64,000 nt of DNA from Anatilimnocola aggregata (GCF_007747655.1 NZ_CP036274.1:5332001-5396000); one strand, 5' to 3'. Positions 44,164-53,992 are shown, counted from the first letter of the stretch. Translations and numbers: made by a program. Notes: generated from the sequence alone by a model not told the origin.

Positions 44164-47100
44164 CTATTTCCACGTGTAAACCGCACCTAGCCGATCAACA
44201 GCGTTAAGCGAAGTTCCGTCTGCTGAAAACGAAACTGCAATAATCGGTTGAGTGGTGCGGAGCAGAGTGCATAAAGGCTCACCGAAGTCGGTATCCCATA
44301 GTACGAATGTGCCGTTGTGATAGGCAACGACTACGCGACTGCTTTCGGGATGAACAGCCGCACAGATCACCTTTTCGGCGCTCGCGAGGCTAATCTCCTG
44401 TCCGGTCTTCCAGTCTCTAACGATCACGTCACCGGTGCCAAAAGGATTGATGACCGTAACCCCAGGACGTGCGGCCAGCAGCTTCGCCTGCTTGCCAGAA
44501 GTGAACGAGTTCAATGCCTTAGGCACGGGCACCGTTTGCAATTCCAAGATCGTTGACGAAATGCTTGTGTTTGCGAATACGGTGTCTTTGGCACTCATCA
44601 GATCCTCGTACGGCCCAGACGAACCTTCGGCTGTGAGTTTCAGCGGCGTGCTGCTCCCAAGAGCTTGGATATGAAGTCCTTCAAAGTGTGCAACCATCAG
44701 CATGTCGTTCTGTGAAAGCAAGACGTCCAAACGTCCCGAAGTGGCGGCATAAGGCTTGCCGTCAATCGAGTGCCACCGCACTGGAAACACGTCCTCTACC
44801 CGCTGAGTCGTTTCACCAGTTGTGACATCGAGGATCAAAGCCTGACCCCCTGCTGGTTCTTTGCTTCCGAACTGGAGAGCGACAATCGATTTGCCGTTAT
44901 CCGAGAACGAGAGCTTCAGCACGTTGGTCAACTCCCGCGCCCAAACCATGCGGTTTTGAGATAAGTCGAAGAGCTTGACTCGTTTATCGGCGAGATCGAA
45001 CATGCAGACATGGCTGCCTGCCGGCGAGATGTCGACCATACTTGAAATTGAACTTGGTTCCTGCTGTTCAGAATACTCTTTGAAACGCGACGGCAATGAC
45101 ACTCTGCGTGCCAACGAGAAATTGCCGAGTGAGTCGTCCTGTAAGCGAATGGCTTCACCCCTCATGATCAGCAGCACGCCATCTTCGACAGCCAGAACAG
45201 CTGGAACGCCCCACTCATCGCAAGCAACTCGGTTCCAGTCAGTAAGTGACTGCGAAGCAATATGCAGGTCACGACCGCACGCGAAGTGGACTCGTGCCTT
45301 CTGCGCGGTAATCCCCCGAACGGCATCGCCAGCAATTCTCTTTTTGAACTGAGACTTCATCTCGCCACTTTCAGTCACGCCCCAGCGAAACACAAATCCC
45401 CGATAATCTCCCGAGAGTAGGTCTCCATCTGAACCAAAGTGAAGACTGGTCACAGCCGTCGCATGACGGTCTATGCCTGTTGCTAGTGTCTCAAACTGAG
45501 CAGAGTCTTGTCCTACGAGCTGATACGAACAGCCAGGGAACTGCACAATCACCCGGTCGCGAAACTCGCCAGCAACGTAAGAAAGCTTCTCAAGCGAAGC
45601 GACCTTGGCAACCACAATACGTCCGGACATGTCGCCAGTTGCCAGCAACGTCGCATCGCAACTAAGGGCCAGGGCAGTGATCGAATCTCCGATTTCCAAA
45701 GTTTGGGTACAAGCCCATTTCGTTGTTTCCAAGACGCGGATGACAGAGTCCTCGCAAAGCAGAAGTTTGTCGCCTTCGTGTGTGAACTTTGTGATGGCGA
45801 TCTTTTCGTAGGTATGCGGTATCGCCTGCTGCTTGCTTGTATCGACGTTAATAACGACGAGGTTGTCCTTGTAGAAACAGGCCAGGGTTCGTCCATCGCG
45901 TGAGAGTGCAACCGACCATGGAGCAAGCTGAAGACTTGTCCCTTCCTGCAAATCGGTCGACGGTGCAGCGTAGGAGGTTAGAATCTTTAGCGAAGAGCAG
46001 TCCACCAAGTAGGTCGTAGTACCGGCAGCAATTGCGACGGTATTGCGATTGGAAACGTCGGATAAAGCCCCAAGTTGCTTTCCATTCGGAGGCGACCAAG
46101 CCAAAGGAATCTTTTTCTTCAGAATGTTGGCTTCCCAGGTCTTCTTGGCGAGCACTGGCAAGGCGGCGGCTCTGCTGAGTTCGAGATCCGATTCAACCGT
46201 CCCCAACACCAAACCTAGTTGAGATTGATAGCTTCGAAAATCGGCGACCTTTCGAGCTCGCTCTTCCTGCTCAGCAAGTTGACGGTACTCGTCAGCCTTT
46301 TTCTTGTTTTGCTCAGCAAGGCCGGCATTGCTTTTTGCGAAGTAACCACTTACACCGATGCCCACTACCAACGAAACCAAAACAGCGGCGATCAAACCTG
46401 CTACTAGGGGATTTCGTTTTGCCAATCGCCAAGCACGTTCCGAATGGCTGATTGGCCTCGCCAGGATCGGCTCGCCTTTGCTGAAACGAACCAGCTCTTC
46501 ACTTAATGCAATCGCGGACGGATATCGCTGCCTCGGATCCTTTTCCAAGCACTTGAGGCAGATCGTCTCCAGGTCCTGCGGTACCTGAGCATTTAGCTGC
46601 CGTGGTGATACCGGTTCTGCCGCCATAACCTGCAGCAGTGTTTCGACCGACGTGGCCGCCTGAAACGGAGGCCGTCCTGTCAGTAGGCAGTACAATATGG
46701 CCCCGACTGAATAGACATCAGACAAAGGACCGACTGTCTGTAGATCTCCGCTGGCTTGTTCGGGAGGCATGAAGCTTGGTGTCCCCATCACCATTCCAGA
46801 GCGAGTCAGTCCACTATCATTTTCGATATTCTTTGCCAACCCGAAGTCACTGACGCGGGGAACCCCCTGTTTGTCCAGCAGGACGTTGGCAGGTTTCAAA
46901 TCTCGATGAATCACTCCTCGTTCATGGGCGTAGGCAATTGCTTCCGCAATCCGCCGCACCAGCTCAACCGCCTCTTGCGGAGGTAACGGACCGTCAGCTA
47001 CTCGGGCAGCCAAGCTCTTTCCATCGACAAAGCCCATCGAGAAGAAATGCTGCCCTTCATGCTCGCCGACCTCGTAAACTGGAACGATCCCGGGATGATC

Positions 47101-47382
47101 CAGTTTTGCGGCCGCTTCAGCTTCGGTATAGAAACGTTTGACATCCTCTGGAGAGGCAAACCGCCCAGACAGGATCATCTTTAGGGCGACTATGCGGTTG
47201 AGCTTACTTTGTTTAGCTCGGTAGACCACGCCCATCCCTCCCCGAGCAATCTCAGAGAGCAGTTCGTAATCGCCAAAGCGACGTGCTGCCGAGCCGGTGA
47301 TGGGAATGGCGGGTGCGTTCGATTCCAATGGCAACGTGTCTAATTCGGCTCGGTCGTTGTTGGAAATGACTGGTTCGTTCAT
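44164..47382 (-). CDS. Membrane Ser/Thr kinase with WD40 repeats
   Basis: A 1,072-residue kinase. Residues 36-300 are a Hanks kinase: GRGGMG-type loop as ARGGMGVVYRA, K68 in VALKM, H159-R160-D161 in VIHRDLKPAN, and D179-F-G in VSDFGLAK, then GTPSFMPPEQA. A membrane helix lies near 325-348 (PLVAGLIAAVLVSLVVGIGV). The rest is a long WD40-type propeller region with degenerate repeats (ATGDMSGRIVVAKVASL, LWDTDFGEPLCTLLRTTQPI at the end). A frame extension to GTG 47499 exists; ATG 47382 (MNEPVISNND) is chosen by position relative to the fold. Such kinases are a planctomycete hallmark; the ligand or target is unknown. Confidence 0.92.
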   Translation of the reverse strand: MNEPVISNNDRAELDTLPLESNAPAIPITGSAARRFGDYELLSEIARGGMGVVYRAKQSKLNRIVALKMILSGRFASPEDVKRFYTEAEAAAKLDHPGIVPVYEVGEHEGQHFFSMGFVDGKSLAARVADGPLPPQEAVELVRRIAEAIAYAHERGVIHRDLKPANVLLDKQGVPRVSDFGLAKNIENDSGLTRSGMVMGTPSFMPPEQASGDLQTVGPLSDVYSVGAILYCLLTGRPPFQAATSVETLLQVMAAEPVSPRQLNAQVPQDLETICLKCLEKDPRQRYPSAIALSEELVRFSKGEPILARPISHSERAWRLAKRNPLVAGLIAAVLVSLVVGIGVSGYFAKSNAGLAEQNKKKADEYRQLAEQEERARKVADFRSYQSQLGLVLGTVESDLELSRAAALPVLAKKTWEANILKKKIPLAWSPPNGKQLGALSDVSNRNTVAIAAGTTTYLVDCSSLKILTSYAAPSTDLQEGTSLQLAPWSVALSRDGRTLACFYKDNLVVINVDTSKQQAIPHTYEKIAITKFTHEGDKLLLCEDSVIRVLETTKWACTQTLEIGDSITALALSCDATLLATGDMSGRIVVAKVASLEKLSYVAGEFRDRVIVQFPGCSYQLVGQDSAQFETLATGIDRHATAVTSLHFGSDGDLLSGDYRGFVFRWGVTESGEMKSQFKKRIAGDAVRGITAQKARVHFACGRDLHIASQSLTDWNRVACDEWGVPAVLAVEDGVLLIMRGEAIRLQDDSLGNFSLARRVSLPSRFKEYSEQQEPSSISSMVDISPAGSHVCMFDLADKRVKLFDLSQNRMVWARELTNVLKLSFSDNGKSIVALQFGSKEPAGGQALILDVTTGETTQRVEDVFPVRWHSIDGKPYAATSGRLDVLLSQNDMLMVAHFEGLHIQALGSSTPLKLTAEGSSGPYEDLMSAKDTVFANTSISSTILELQTVPVPKALNSFTSGKQAKLLAARPGVTVINPFGTGDVIVRDWKTGQEISLASAEKVICAAVHPESSRVVVAYHNGTFVLWDTDFGEPLCTLLRTTQPIIAVSFSADGTSLNAVDRLGAVYTWK

Positions 47383-47629
47383 GATCGCCGCCGAAGTTTG
47401 GGTCTGAGGCAAGTTTCGCCAGTTTGTCGTCAGATTAGCCGCTTCGTCAATCAGAAGACGCTGGGATCTCTTCAGCGGGCGACATTTGCAGTTCTGCACG
47501 TCGTGAATATGCCCTACGACCGCGTAGGTGCGAATCGTAAATGTGGTTTCGCACCTTTGGCCCGTTTTGAGGCGGATCCACTGTCCGATTGCGTCGACTC
47601 GGAAATTTGTAGTTCAGGCCAAGTATAGA
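47383..47629. other. Upstream region of the WD40 kinase
   Basis: Contains the extension of the kinase frame to GTG 47499 and its probable promoter. No other gene is seen. Confidence 0.3.
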
Positions 47630-48272
47630 CAACAAATGTTGGTCACTGAGCACATGAAAGTGGCCGCTGTACAGGGCTGGCCAGGAACTCACGTTTAAGG
47701 CCTCTGCAAGAAGCTGCAGGGCGACGCATGGCCGAGGTCGACTTCTGGACCACCAAGCAATACATGCGTTTAGAACCGCTCACGCAGCGTTACAGCCGGC
47801 TCGCACAAATTGCAGGCTTTGTTGGTGTACAGAGCTGCTTGAAGTGTACAGGACGGACCAGCTCGGCAGGCACTTTCGGGATGTGGAGCTGTTTGCCCAG
47901 ATGCGGTAAAGACGGAGTGAGGTAGGTAGGGTGGGTGCCTATATATAGGCACCACCTCCCACCTCCTCCTCATCGCATCTTGTTGACTGTTAATACCTTA
48001 TAGTTACTGATAAGAAATACCAACTACTGCTAGTGACAATAACAACACAATATTGCCTTTTAGATAGTACTTTCCTTCGCGACCTGCATTTACATTCAGC
48101 AACAGCGAGGCACCTGCCTTTTAAGGGCCCTGGGAGCCCTTCTAGGCAACGCTGTGCGGGCACCTGGCGTCTTTGGGGGCCGTTTGCGCTGCAGGGCCTT
48201 CCAGGGGCCTTCTTGGGCAAATCGGCATTTGCACGTGTTGGTACCGCTGGCTGCTTCGACCAACATTTGTTG
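47630..48272. repeat. Segment bounded by 15-bp inverted repeats, possible MITE-like unit
   Basis: CAACAAATGTTGGTC at 47630-47644 is repeated in exact inverse at 48258-48272. The 643 bases between hold no recognisable gene and differ from the surroundings: an AT-rich block near 47990-48070 (ACTGTTAATACCTTATAGTT) is followed by a GGGCC-rich block at 48115-48225. The core word CAACAAATGTTG also occurs alone at 44134-44145. No target duplication is seen beside the repeats. A small non-autonomous element, or an unusual structured RNA, are both possible. Confidence 0.4.
47934..47953. other. 20-bp perfect palindrome
   Basis: GGTGCCTATATATAGGCACC, self-complementary over all 20 bases with a TATATA centre. 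It lies inside the inverted-repeat-bounded segment. It could be a protein-binding site or hairpin. Confidence 0.6.
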
Positions 48273-48316
48273 CTTTGGGACGGATGAACACGAAGCCAAT
48301 CGAATTGCCCCGGTAA

Positions 48317-48433
48317 CGCCGACAAAGCGGCAAGCCGGGGAAGCTTCGCCCAACTGCTGCGATGATGGCGAAGGTCACGGACAAGCTCTGGTCATTCGCC
48401 GATCTGTACAAAGAAGTGATCCAGAACGGGTAG
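48317..48433 (+). pseudogene. C-terminal remnant of a transposase-like protein
   Basis: After an in-frame TAA, 38 codons read RQSGKPGKLRPTAAMMAKVT then DKLWSFADLYKEVIQNG and stop. The pattern PAMxAKVTDxLWSxxD at the end is what I know from the C-terminus of several bacterial transposases. Nothing upstream in frame is coding. It sits next to the inverted-repeat segment, so the two may be debris of one mobile element. Confidence 0.35.
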
Positions 48434-48441
48434 TTGGATTC

Positions 48442-48468
48442 AGCCCTGCGAACCTAGCGGGGCTTTTT
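48442..48468 (+). terminator. Intrinsic terminator
   Basis: Stem AGCCCTGC with GCGGGGCT (one wobble) around a loop of six bases, then TTTTTC. It follows the transposase remnant directly and precedes the next gene. Confidence 0.8.
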
Positions 48469-48490
48469 CGTGCGCGGGTAGAATTGGGGA

Positions 48491-49060
48491 ATGAAATTCA
48501 CAATACGAGATTTGATTTCGTTGACCATCGTAATCTCGCTTAGCCTTGGCTGGTGCGCCGACAATCGCAAGCTCCACCGAGCGAACGAACAACTCCAGCT
48601 TGAAAACTTAACGCTCCAATTTGAGATCAACAGCCTGAAATCCTACCCGGCCGACAAGAGGAGGATTGAGGAGATTCATGACGCCGCCAAGGATGGCGAA
48701 CTACCTCAACATCACGCAGAAGAGATCCTCTTCACAGTGCAATGCGAGTCTGATTTTCGTGTTCGTGTGAGAGCGATGGCTGTGCTTCCCCTGCTTCCCG
48801 AACGAGAGCAAGCGATTGATGTGCTAGTCGCTGCCCTTAGAGAGCGGAATCAAGCATCGGCTGGCGACGGTGTCGTCCCAATGTATGCAGTGAAGTACCT
48901 GTCCGCGATGAAGGCGACGAGAGCATTGCCGGAAGTTCAAGCGTGGCTACACTATCTCCGCAGCGAGCAACCGTTTGAGCCCAGGGAGAATGGGCAGTTC
49001 ATTAGCCGCACCGAACTTTTCATCGCTGAATTAATGCTTGAACAGAATGGTCGCCCATGA
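48491..49060 (+). CDS. Membrane-anchored protein with helical repeats
   Basis: A 189-residue protein with an N-terminal membrane helix (KFTIRDLISLTIVISLSLGW), the standard leader of many planctomycete membrane proteins, then a coiled-coil segment (RKLHRANEQLQLENLTLQFE) and a HEAT-like helical region (FRVRVRAMAVLPLLPEREQA). Function is unknown. Its stop overlaps the start of the next small gene (ATGA), so the two are coupled. Confidence 0.78.
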   Translation: MKFTIRDLISLTIVISLSLGWCADNRKLHRANEQLQLENLTLQFEINSLKSYPADKRRIEEIHDAAKDGELPQHHAEEILFTVQCESDFRVRVRAMAVLPLLPEREQAIDVLVAALRERNQASAGDGVVPMYAVKYLSAMKATRALPEVQAWLHYLRSEQPFEPRENGQFISRTELFIAELMLEQNGRP

Positions 49061-49278
49061 CCAACCGCGCTCCCCTCATTGTCGCCATCGTCTTGCTGCT
49101 GCTGCCGGTGCTGTATGTGGGGAGTTATTTCGCACTGCTTAGCGAAGGTCCAAAGCTGCGAATGACGTCGAGCGGCTTCTGTGCCCATGTCGGCAAATAT
49201 CGCGTGGCTGAGCCGTGGTGCCGGTGTGTTTTCTGGCCCTTGGAGCAGATCGACCGAATGATAAGACCGGAACTGTGA
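49057..49278 (+). CDS. Small single-pass membrane protein, coupled to the preceding gene
   Basis: A 73-residue protein with one helix (PLIVAIVLLLLPVLYVGSYF) and a short tail (YRVAEPWCRCVFWPLEQIDR). The tail pattern FWPLEQIDRxIRP recurs in small planctomycete membrane proteins encoded beside the RDLISLTIV-type leader proteins. ATG overlaps the upstream stop by four bases. The topology suggests the tail faces the outside or the paryphoplasm. Confidence 0.72.
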   Translation: MTNRAPLIVAIVLLLLPVLYVGSYFALLSEGPKLRMTSSGFCAHVGKYRVAEPWCRCVFWPLEQIDRMIRPEL

Positions 49279-49614
49279 AAATAGCTGACGTCCGGCGACA
49301 CCTAAGGTAAGCACTCAACGGTCGATCTGCCCTCTTCACCCTTTTTCCGACCCGGGCACGACTCTCGACTCAAATCGGTCGCGATCCAAATTCGCTTAGG
49401 AGTCAGCGACGTGAGCAGACAGCATTAGAGCGGTGCCACTACTCTCGACCGCCACTCACCCCTCAGAAGAATGGGAATTGTCGGGTGGTTCCCGGAAGTT
49501 CGAAGAATGGTTTGCGAAAGCAGACTTAGCGAAACAACGAATGACTGGCTCGGGTTTCTTTGGCAGGGTAAACTCCCCTCTCCAGACGCAATTTCAAACT
49601 TTCGGAGCTCGCCG
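49279..49614. other. Intergenic region before the second DUF1559 gene
   Basis: No supported gene. The DUF1559 frame stays open upstream to 49471, but this part has no family similarity. GGAG at 49604-49607 is the ribosome site for GTG 49615. Confidence 0.35.
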
Positions 49615-50604
49615 GTGTTTCTTCCTCTCCGGGAACATCGTCCGGGGGCCTGTGCCCACCGCGCGGTCAGCAGTAACCGAGCCTTCACGCTCGTAGAACT
49701 TCTCGTTGTAATCGCGATCATTGGCGTCCTGGTCGCACTCCTGCTCCCCGCAGTTCAAGCAGCCCGCGAGGCTGCGCGGCGAATGAAATGCCAGAACAAT
49801 CTCAAGCAGATCTCGCTGGCGTGGCATAACTACCACGACACGTACGGTAGTCTTCCTCCAGGCTGCCTGTCGGCTAGTGGGCTCAGCTGGGGCGTTTTCA
49901 TTCTACCTTTTGTCGAGCAGAAGCCTCTCTACGACAAGTTCACATTCAGTGCTGGAGATTACAACAATCCGGCTGCGACTAAGAACCACTTGGCGATGAA
50001 TAAGGTCGCCTTCTATCTGTGTCCCAGCTCCCAGGCACAAAAGATGATGCTGGGCACGCCTAACCACGTGAACCCCGCTGACTTTATTAACGATCCTGCT
50101 GGCTATCCAGCAGGTCAGTATGCACCCTATACCAACCATTACTACGGATCGATGGGCCCGCTTGGGGCTAGCGTGTTGGGTGGATCGTATCAGCAGCGAG
50201 GCGGTCCAACGCATGGCTACATGAGTACGGAAGGTGTCTGTATCGCAGACGTTCCCTACAAGCTCCGCGACATTCAGGATGGGACTGCATTCACCTTCAT
50301 GCTGGGCGAAAACTCCAAGCATGATCAGAAGTTCGGTTCACGATTTCGCAGCTGGGTCCGTGGCTGCGCCAATGGTGGAGATGAAGAAGTTTGCGGTTGC
50401 CGTAACTACGTTAACGGAATTAATGTCCCCACTCCTGCTCTTTCGACACAGTTCAACAACATTGCGATGGCGAGCCATCATCCAGGTGGTGCCAACTTCG
50501 GGATGTGCGATGGTTCGATCCGCTTTGTTGCGGATAACATTGACTTGGCCGTTTACAAGTCGACCGCCAGTCGAAGCGGCGGTGAGCCGAAAACTATCGA
50601 CTAA
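49615..50604 (+). CDS. DUF1559 prepilin-like protein
   Basis: A 329-residue pseudopilin-like protein. The N-terminal signal [20 protein letters not shown] is followed by [20 protein letters not shown] and [14 protein letters not shown], then a FLCPSS-type motif ([10 protein letters not shown]) and the C-terminal [19 protein letters not shown] motif. The leader before the prepilin motif is longer than usual because no ATG lies close; GTG 49615 with GGAG seven bases upstream is the best start. It is intact, unlike the copy at 17296. A lipoprotein gene follows 29 bases later, the usual partner. Confidence 0.9.
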   Translation: MFLPLREHRPGACAHRAVSSNRAFTLVELLVVIAIIGVLVALLLPAVQAAREAARRMKCQNNLKQISLAWHNYHDTYGSLPPGCLSASGLSWGVFILPFVEQKPLYDKFTFSAGDYNNPAATKNHLAMNKVAFYLCPSSQAQKMMLGTPNHVNPADFINDPAGYPAGQYAPYTNHYYGSMGPLGASVLGGSYQQRGGPTHGYMSTEGVCIADVPYKLRDIQDGTAFTFMLGENSKHDQKFGSRFRSWVRGCANGGDEEVCGCRNYVNGINVPTPALSTQFNNIAMASHHPGGANFGMCDGSIRFVADNIDLAVYKSTASRSGGEPKTID

Positions 50605-50633
50605 CGCCGGATATCTACGGCAAAGGATCGCGA

Positions 50634-51032
50634 ATGCTACGCAGCGGATTATTGGTCGCGTTGTCGCTCATTGGACTGCTGACTGCGGGCTGCGAAAAAG
50701 TTGTCAAGCGGTACGAGGTCTCCGGAAAGATCACGTATCAGGGGCAGCCGATTCCTGCTGGAATCATCTATTTCGATCCGGATATTGCCGCAGGTGGCAA
50801 AGGACTACAAGGTTTCGCGGTCATCAAGGATGGCACGTACGATACCCGTGTCGAAGGTGGCTTGGGACCGGTCGGGGGTAAGTACGTGCTAAGGATCCAT
50901 GGGAACAATGGCATTCCCGAGCCCGAACTCGTAATGGGCCGCCCGTTGTTCGGGGAAATCACGATTCCCAAAGAACTGCCCGCAGCAGATACGCAGCTGG
51001 AAGATATCGACGTCCCACTGCAGAGTCCCTAG
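50634..51032 (+). CDS. Lipoprotein with a carboxypeptidase-regulatory-like beta domain
   Basis: A 132-residue lipoprotein: the signal ends in LTAGC, the lipobox. The mature part, KRYEVSGKITYQGQPIPAGI then IYFDPD, is the start of a transthyretin-like beta sandwich seen in many planctomycete lipoproteins that follow DUF1559 genes. It ends with a Pro-rich, acidic tail. It is probably in an operon with the prepilin-like gene, so it may be a surface subunit of the same apparatus. Confidence 0.85.
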   Translation: MLRSGLLVALSLIGLLTAGCEKVVKRYEVSGKITYQGQPIPAGIIYFDPDIAAGGKGLQGFAVIKDGTYDTRVEGGLGPVGGKYVLRIHGNNGIPEPELVMGRPLFGEITIPKELPAADTQLEDIDVPLQSP

Positions 51033-51135
51033 CTCGACACGAAAGTAGCTTCTTTCGAATGCGCGAGAGCTATTTAGTAGCCGCGCCTTATCAACTGCAT
51101 CAAGTGACAACGAAGGCCGCAGTTTGCGTAAAGCC

Positions 51136-51480
51136 TCAGCCAAAAACAGCAATGAGCAAGGTGACTAGCGATGCGATTGCCAACGCTCCGTGCCCCAAGA
51201 CAAGCGGGATCGGGAGCGCAACGCTGCGTAAGTGAAAGAGGGTGAACAAGGCGATGCCACCAAACGCAGTACACACGAACATTGCTAGTGCGACCAACAC
51301 CAGCCACGGAGGGTCTTGAGTTGAGGCTGAGTACGCCAATACGGCCAGTCCAGTTACTGCCGCGCCTCCATGTCCAAGTGCCAGCCACATCGGAGGATAT
51401 GGCAAACCGCAAATACGCAGCGCTGCGACGACGAGCCCGCCAATCGCAGTCAGCGACAATATGATCGCGGCAAGTTCCAT
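51136..51480 (-). CDS. Four-helix membrane protein
   Basis: A 114-residue protein with four hydrophobic helices (AAIILSLTAIGGLVVAALRI; ALGHGGAAVTGLAVLAYSAS; WLVLVALAMFVCTAFGGIAL; LVLGHGALAIASLVTLLIAV). Two similar GHG(A/G)A turns suggest an internal duplication of a two-helix unit. The family is unknown to me. Confidence 0.75.
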   Translation of the reverse strand: MELAAIILSLTAIGGLVVAALRICGLPYPPMWLALGHGGAAVTGLAVLAYSASTQDPPWLVLVALAMFVCTAFGGIALFTLFHLRSVALPIPLVLGHGALAIASLVTLLIAVFG

Positions 51481-51558
51481 AACTCATCATCTTTCTTAGC
51501 CAGCTTGTCCGGTCGCAGAAACGCAGCTCGGCTGCAAGAGTCTCTGAAACATTTGAAT

Positions 51559-52794
51559 TCAACGTGTAGGACGTACGGTCAACGCGACCACTCCTTCGTT
51601 ATCTGCAATGGCACCCCAAGCATCGTCACAGCGAACGTACAGATCGCCCGTTTCACCTGGCGTGAATTTGGCTTGGTGTCGAATTGCAAACTCTGCCCCC
51701 AGGCGACCGTCGACGAGCAGAGCTCCCATCATTTTGCTGCCGCCTTCGTCTTTAGCTTCAATGGCCTTACCAGGCTCGATCGTCCAATTGCCATCGGTCT
51801 CAAACAGGTACTCCGTACCTGCGGTAAGCGTCGCACCAGTGGCCTGCCAGCCCCGGCGAGCTTCAACGCGTTTCGTCACCGTGGTGTCGACTTTGAGTGG
51901 GGCAAACTTCGTCTTCCAATCCCAAGCACAGAGGTCGACCCGGTAGCCTGGGCACGCGTCGGCCAAGAACAGCCTGTACTCAAAGTCGAGCTGAGCCATC
52001 ACAGGGCCGTACGTTTTGTCAAAGCTGACCGGTTGCTTTAGCATGAGCGAGATACCCAGGGGCCGAAACTTCGCTGAGTAATTCGGATTGTTCGCCAGCA
52101 AATGGCACAAGGCCCAGCGGGTTGCGTAAGCTTGCCGCGAATCACCGGTTAGCTGATTGGATTCAACTACTTCTTTGCTCGACTTGGGCGAATGCTTTTT
52201 CAGGAAGCCAATCACCTCGTCCGGAGCATTGACTCCTGGATCGCCCTTCTTCCAGTACTGCCCCATCTCCGCCATTCCTTCTGCGTACCAGACTGGCCCC
52301 ACGCCGTGGAACGTCTGCCGGCAATAGCCGTGAACTGATTCATGCAACAAGGTGCGGCGATCCGCGGGAGCGTAAATGGTGGCTTGCGTCGAAGACTTGC
52401 CGCCAATGCGTGCCGTAACACTGGTGGTGCGACCGAGGCCGGCGAGAATTCGCGACTTACCTCCTTCCTCCATCGCTCCAAGAGTTTTAGCCGGCCAGCC
52501 TTTGAGGTCGCGAGCCGCATAGATCTGAATCAGCCCCACCGGCTTGCGGTCGTAGTACCCCGCCACAAGTTCGAGCATCTGCTCTATCTCAGAAAGCATT
52601 GCCTTGGCTTCGTCAGCCGGAAGATCAGTCAGCATGAGGATGTGCTGCGACCGATGCTCTTTTGGTCCATCGCTGGTCTGCTGAGCTGTCGCTAAGGTAG
52701 CGACGGTGAGTACCTGGATGATGGCGACCATCCCCAAGTACAAAAGAGCGAAGGGGAATCGCCCCTTGGTTAGCTGCGTTCGACACAGACTCAT
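51559..52794 (-). CDS. Secreted HExxH metalloprotease-like protein with a C-terminal lectin-like domain
   Basis: A 411-residue protein. ATG 52794 (MSLCRTQLTKGRFPF) starts a signal segment (ALLYLGMVAIIQVLTVATLA). The catalytic-type motif is H151-E152-S-V-H155 in TLLHESVHGYC, followed by GPVWYAEGMAEMGQYWKKG with a glutamate that could be the third ligand, as in DUF1570-like or gluzincin-type proteins. The last 115 residues (GWQATGATLTAGTEYLFETD to TGDLYVRCDDAWGAIADN) resemble the PA-IL (LecA) galactose-binding fold. Such a fusion suggests a sugar-targeted secreted protease. The open frame to 52911 is not needed. Confidence 0.82.
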   Translation of the reverse strand: MSLCRTQLTKGRFPFALLYLGMVAIIQVLTVATLATAQQTSDGPKEHRSQHILMLTDLPADEAKAMLSEIEQMLELVAGYYDRKPVGLIQIYAARDLKGWPAKTLGAMEEGGKSRILAGLGRTTSVTARIGGKSSTQATIYAPADRRTLLHESVHGYCRQTFHGVGPVWYAEGMAEMGQYWKKGDPGVNAPDEVIGFLKKHSPKSSKEVVESNQLTGDSRQAYATRWALCHLLANNPNYSAKFRPLGISLMLKQPVSFDKTYGPVMAQLDFEYRLFLADACPGYRVDLCAWDWKTKFAPLKVDTTVTKRVEARRGWQATGATLTAGTEYLFETDGNWTIEPGKAIEAKDEGGSKMMGALLVDGRLGAEFAIRHQAKFTPGETGDLYVRCDDAWGAIADNEGVVALTVRPTR

Positions 52795-53200
52795 CGAGGT
52801 CCTCCTCTGGTTCGTGGCTCCTGGTTCGCAAGCCTTTCGATCAGCGGTTCGCGTAACGCCACCAACAACCACTGCATCTTCCGCCCGCACTTCGTCAGCC
52901 ACAACCCACAATCAGTTGGTATTTCAAGATTGCCGTCGCCAGAGTTTCGCGAAAACCCGAAGACGAGCATCTGCAACACTCGACGACAACCACTTTTGCT
53001 TGTTTCGCTGTGGCCGACTTTGCTTTATCGCACGCGAGACTGCGATTTCAGAACGGGGTCCCACAGTACCGGTGCCACGAATAGAGTCCCTATGGGACCC
53101 GTTTCTTCGCTTATTTCTGTGAAACGGATGTCAAAAGCCCCGACGTCTTAAGAATTCAGACTGGCCAGTGGCGAGTCAATCTTTGAAGTAATCGTCGCGA
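52795..53200. other. Intergenic stretch
   Basis: No supported gene. A GGGTCCCA...TGGGACCC inverted repeat (about 53056-53100) is present and may be a terminator for neither or both sides. Confidence 0.3.
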
Positions 53201-53377
53201 TTAGCTCCGTCGAAACCGGCCCGAGGCGAGACAGCAATGTTTGAATACCTTGCCGCTGCCGCAAGGGCATAGATCTCTACGTCCGAGCTTCTCTTCAAGT
53301 TGCTTGTCACCGTGTACGATTCGGACGCCCCGCTTCACCTTTGTTTCAGACGGGTAACCTCGACGGCGTTTGCTCAT
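53201..53377 (-). CDS. Small SEC-C motif protein
   Basis: A 58-residue protein starting [20 protein letters not shown] and ending with a SEC-C zinc motif, [24 protein letters not shown] is the zinc finger found at the C-terminus of SecA and in many small proteins. The open frame is longer (to 53623), but the upstream part would overlap the NUDIX gene on the other strand, so I took the inner ATG. Confidence 0.68.
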   Translation of the reverse strand: MSKRRRGYPSETKVKRGVRIVHGDKQLEEKLGRRDLCPCGSGKVFKHCCLASGRFRRS

Positions 53378-53527
53378 GGGGGTAAAAGGAGTCTTCGTCG
53401 TTGGAATCTTGGTTGAACATTGCACACCGTCCTTTCTCGATTGGATGCACGTCAGACGCAATTCAGTTCGGAAGGTTCGGAGTGTTGATCGTGCATTTCC
53501 ATTGGTGGCATTGTGGTGGAGCCGGAT

Positions 53528-53992
53528 ATGCCCAAGGTTAGTGCTGGCCTGCTGATGTACCGCGTTCTGAATGGGAGAGCACAAGTGCTCCTGGCACACC
53601 CGGGTGGACCGTACTTCCGCCAAAAGGACGAAGGGGCATGGACTATCCCCAAGGGTGAAGCTGATGACGGTGAAGACTTACTGGATACGGCTCAAAGAGA
53701 GTTCACTGAGGAGACCGGCCACAAGCCAACAGGGCCGTTTGTTGTCCTGAGCCCAGTGAAGCAAAAGGGAGGTAAAGTAGTTCACGCTTGGGCATTCGAG
53801 GGTGCCTTCGATCCAGCCCAACTCGTCAGCAACACCTTCAATCTGGAATGGCCGCCTCGGTCGGGGCAGCAAGTGACGTTTCCGGAAGTGGACAGAGCCG
53901 AGTGGTTTGATCTGACCACTGCGAAATGGAAGATCAATTCCGCACAGGTAAAGTTGCTCGAAGAGCTGGAAATGACGATCTCCCAGAAGTGA
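53528..53992 (+). CDS. NUDIX hydrolase
   Basis: A 154-residue hydrolase with the Nudix box from G43 to about 65: [20 protein letters not shown] then TG, matching GX5EX7REUXEEXGU. The leading [20 protein letters not shown] is the first strand pair, and WTIPKGE is the usual lead-in. The substrate cannot be predicted; the family ranges over nucleoside diphosphate derivatives. ATG 53528 has GGAG at proper spacing; the frame also opens at 53513. Confidence 0.93.
   Translation: MPKVSAGLLMYRVLNGRAQVLLAHPGGPYFRQKDEGAWTIPKGEADDGEDLLDTAQREFTEETGHKPTGPFVVLSPVKQKGGKVVHAWAFEGAFDPAQLVSNTFNLEWPPRSGQQVTFPEVDRAEWFDLTTAKWKINSAQVKLLEELEMTISQK

Noticed and set aside
47990-48325. 111-codon minus-strand frame in the inverted-repeat segment
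   Set aside because: Composition is unlike the other proteins of the window and the frame crosses the GGGCC-rich block; I regard the segment as non-coding.
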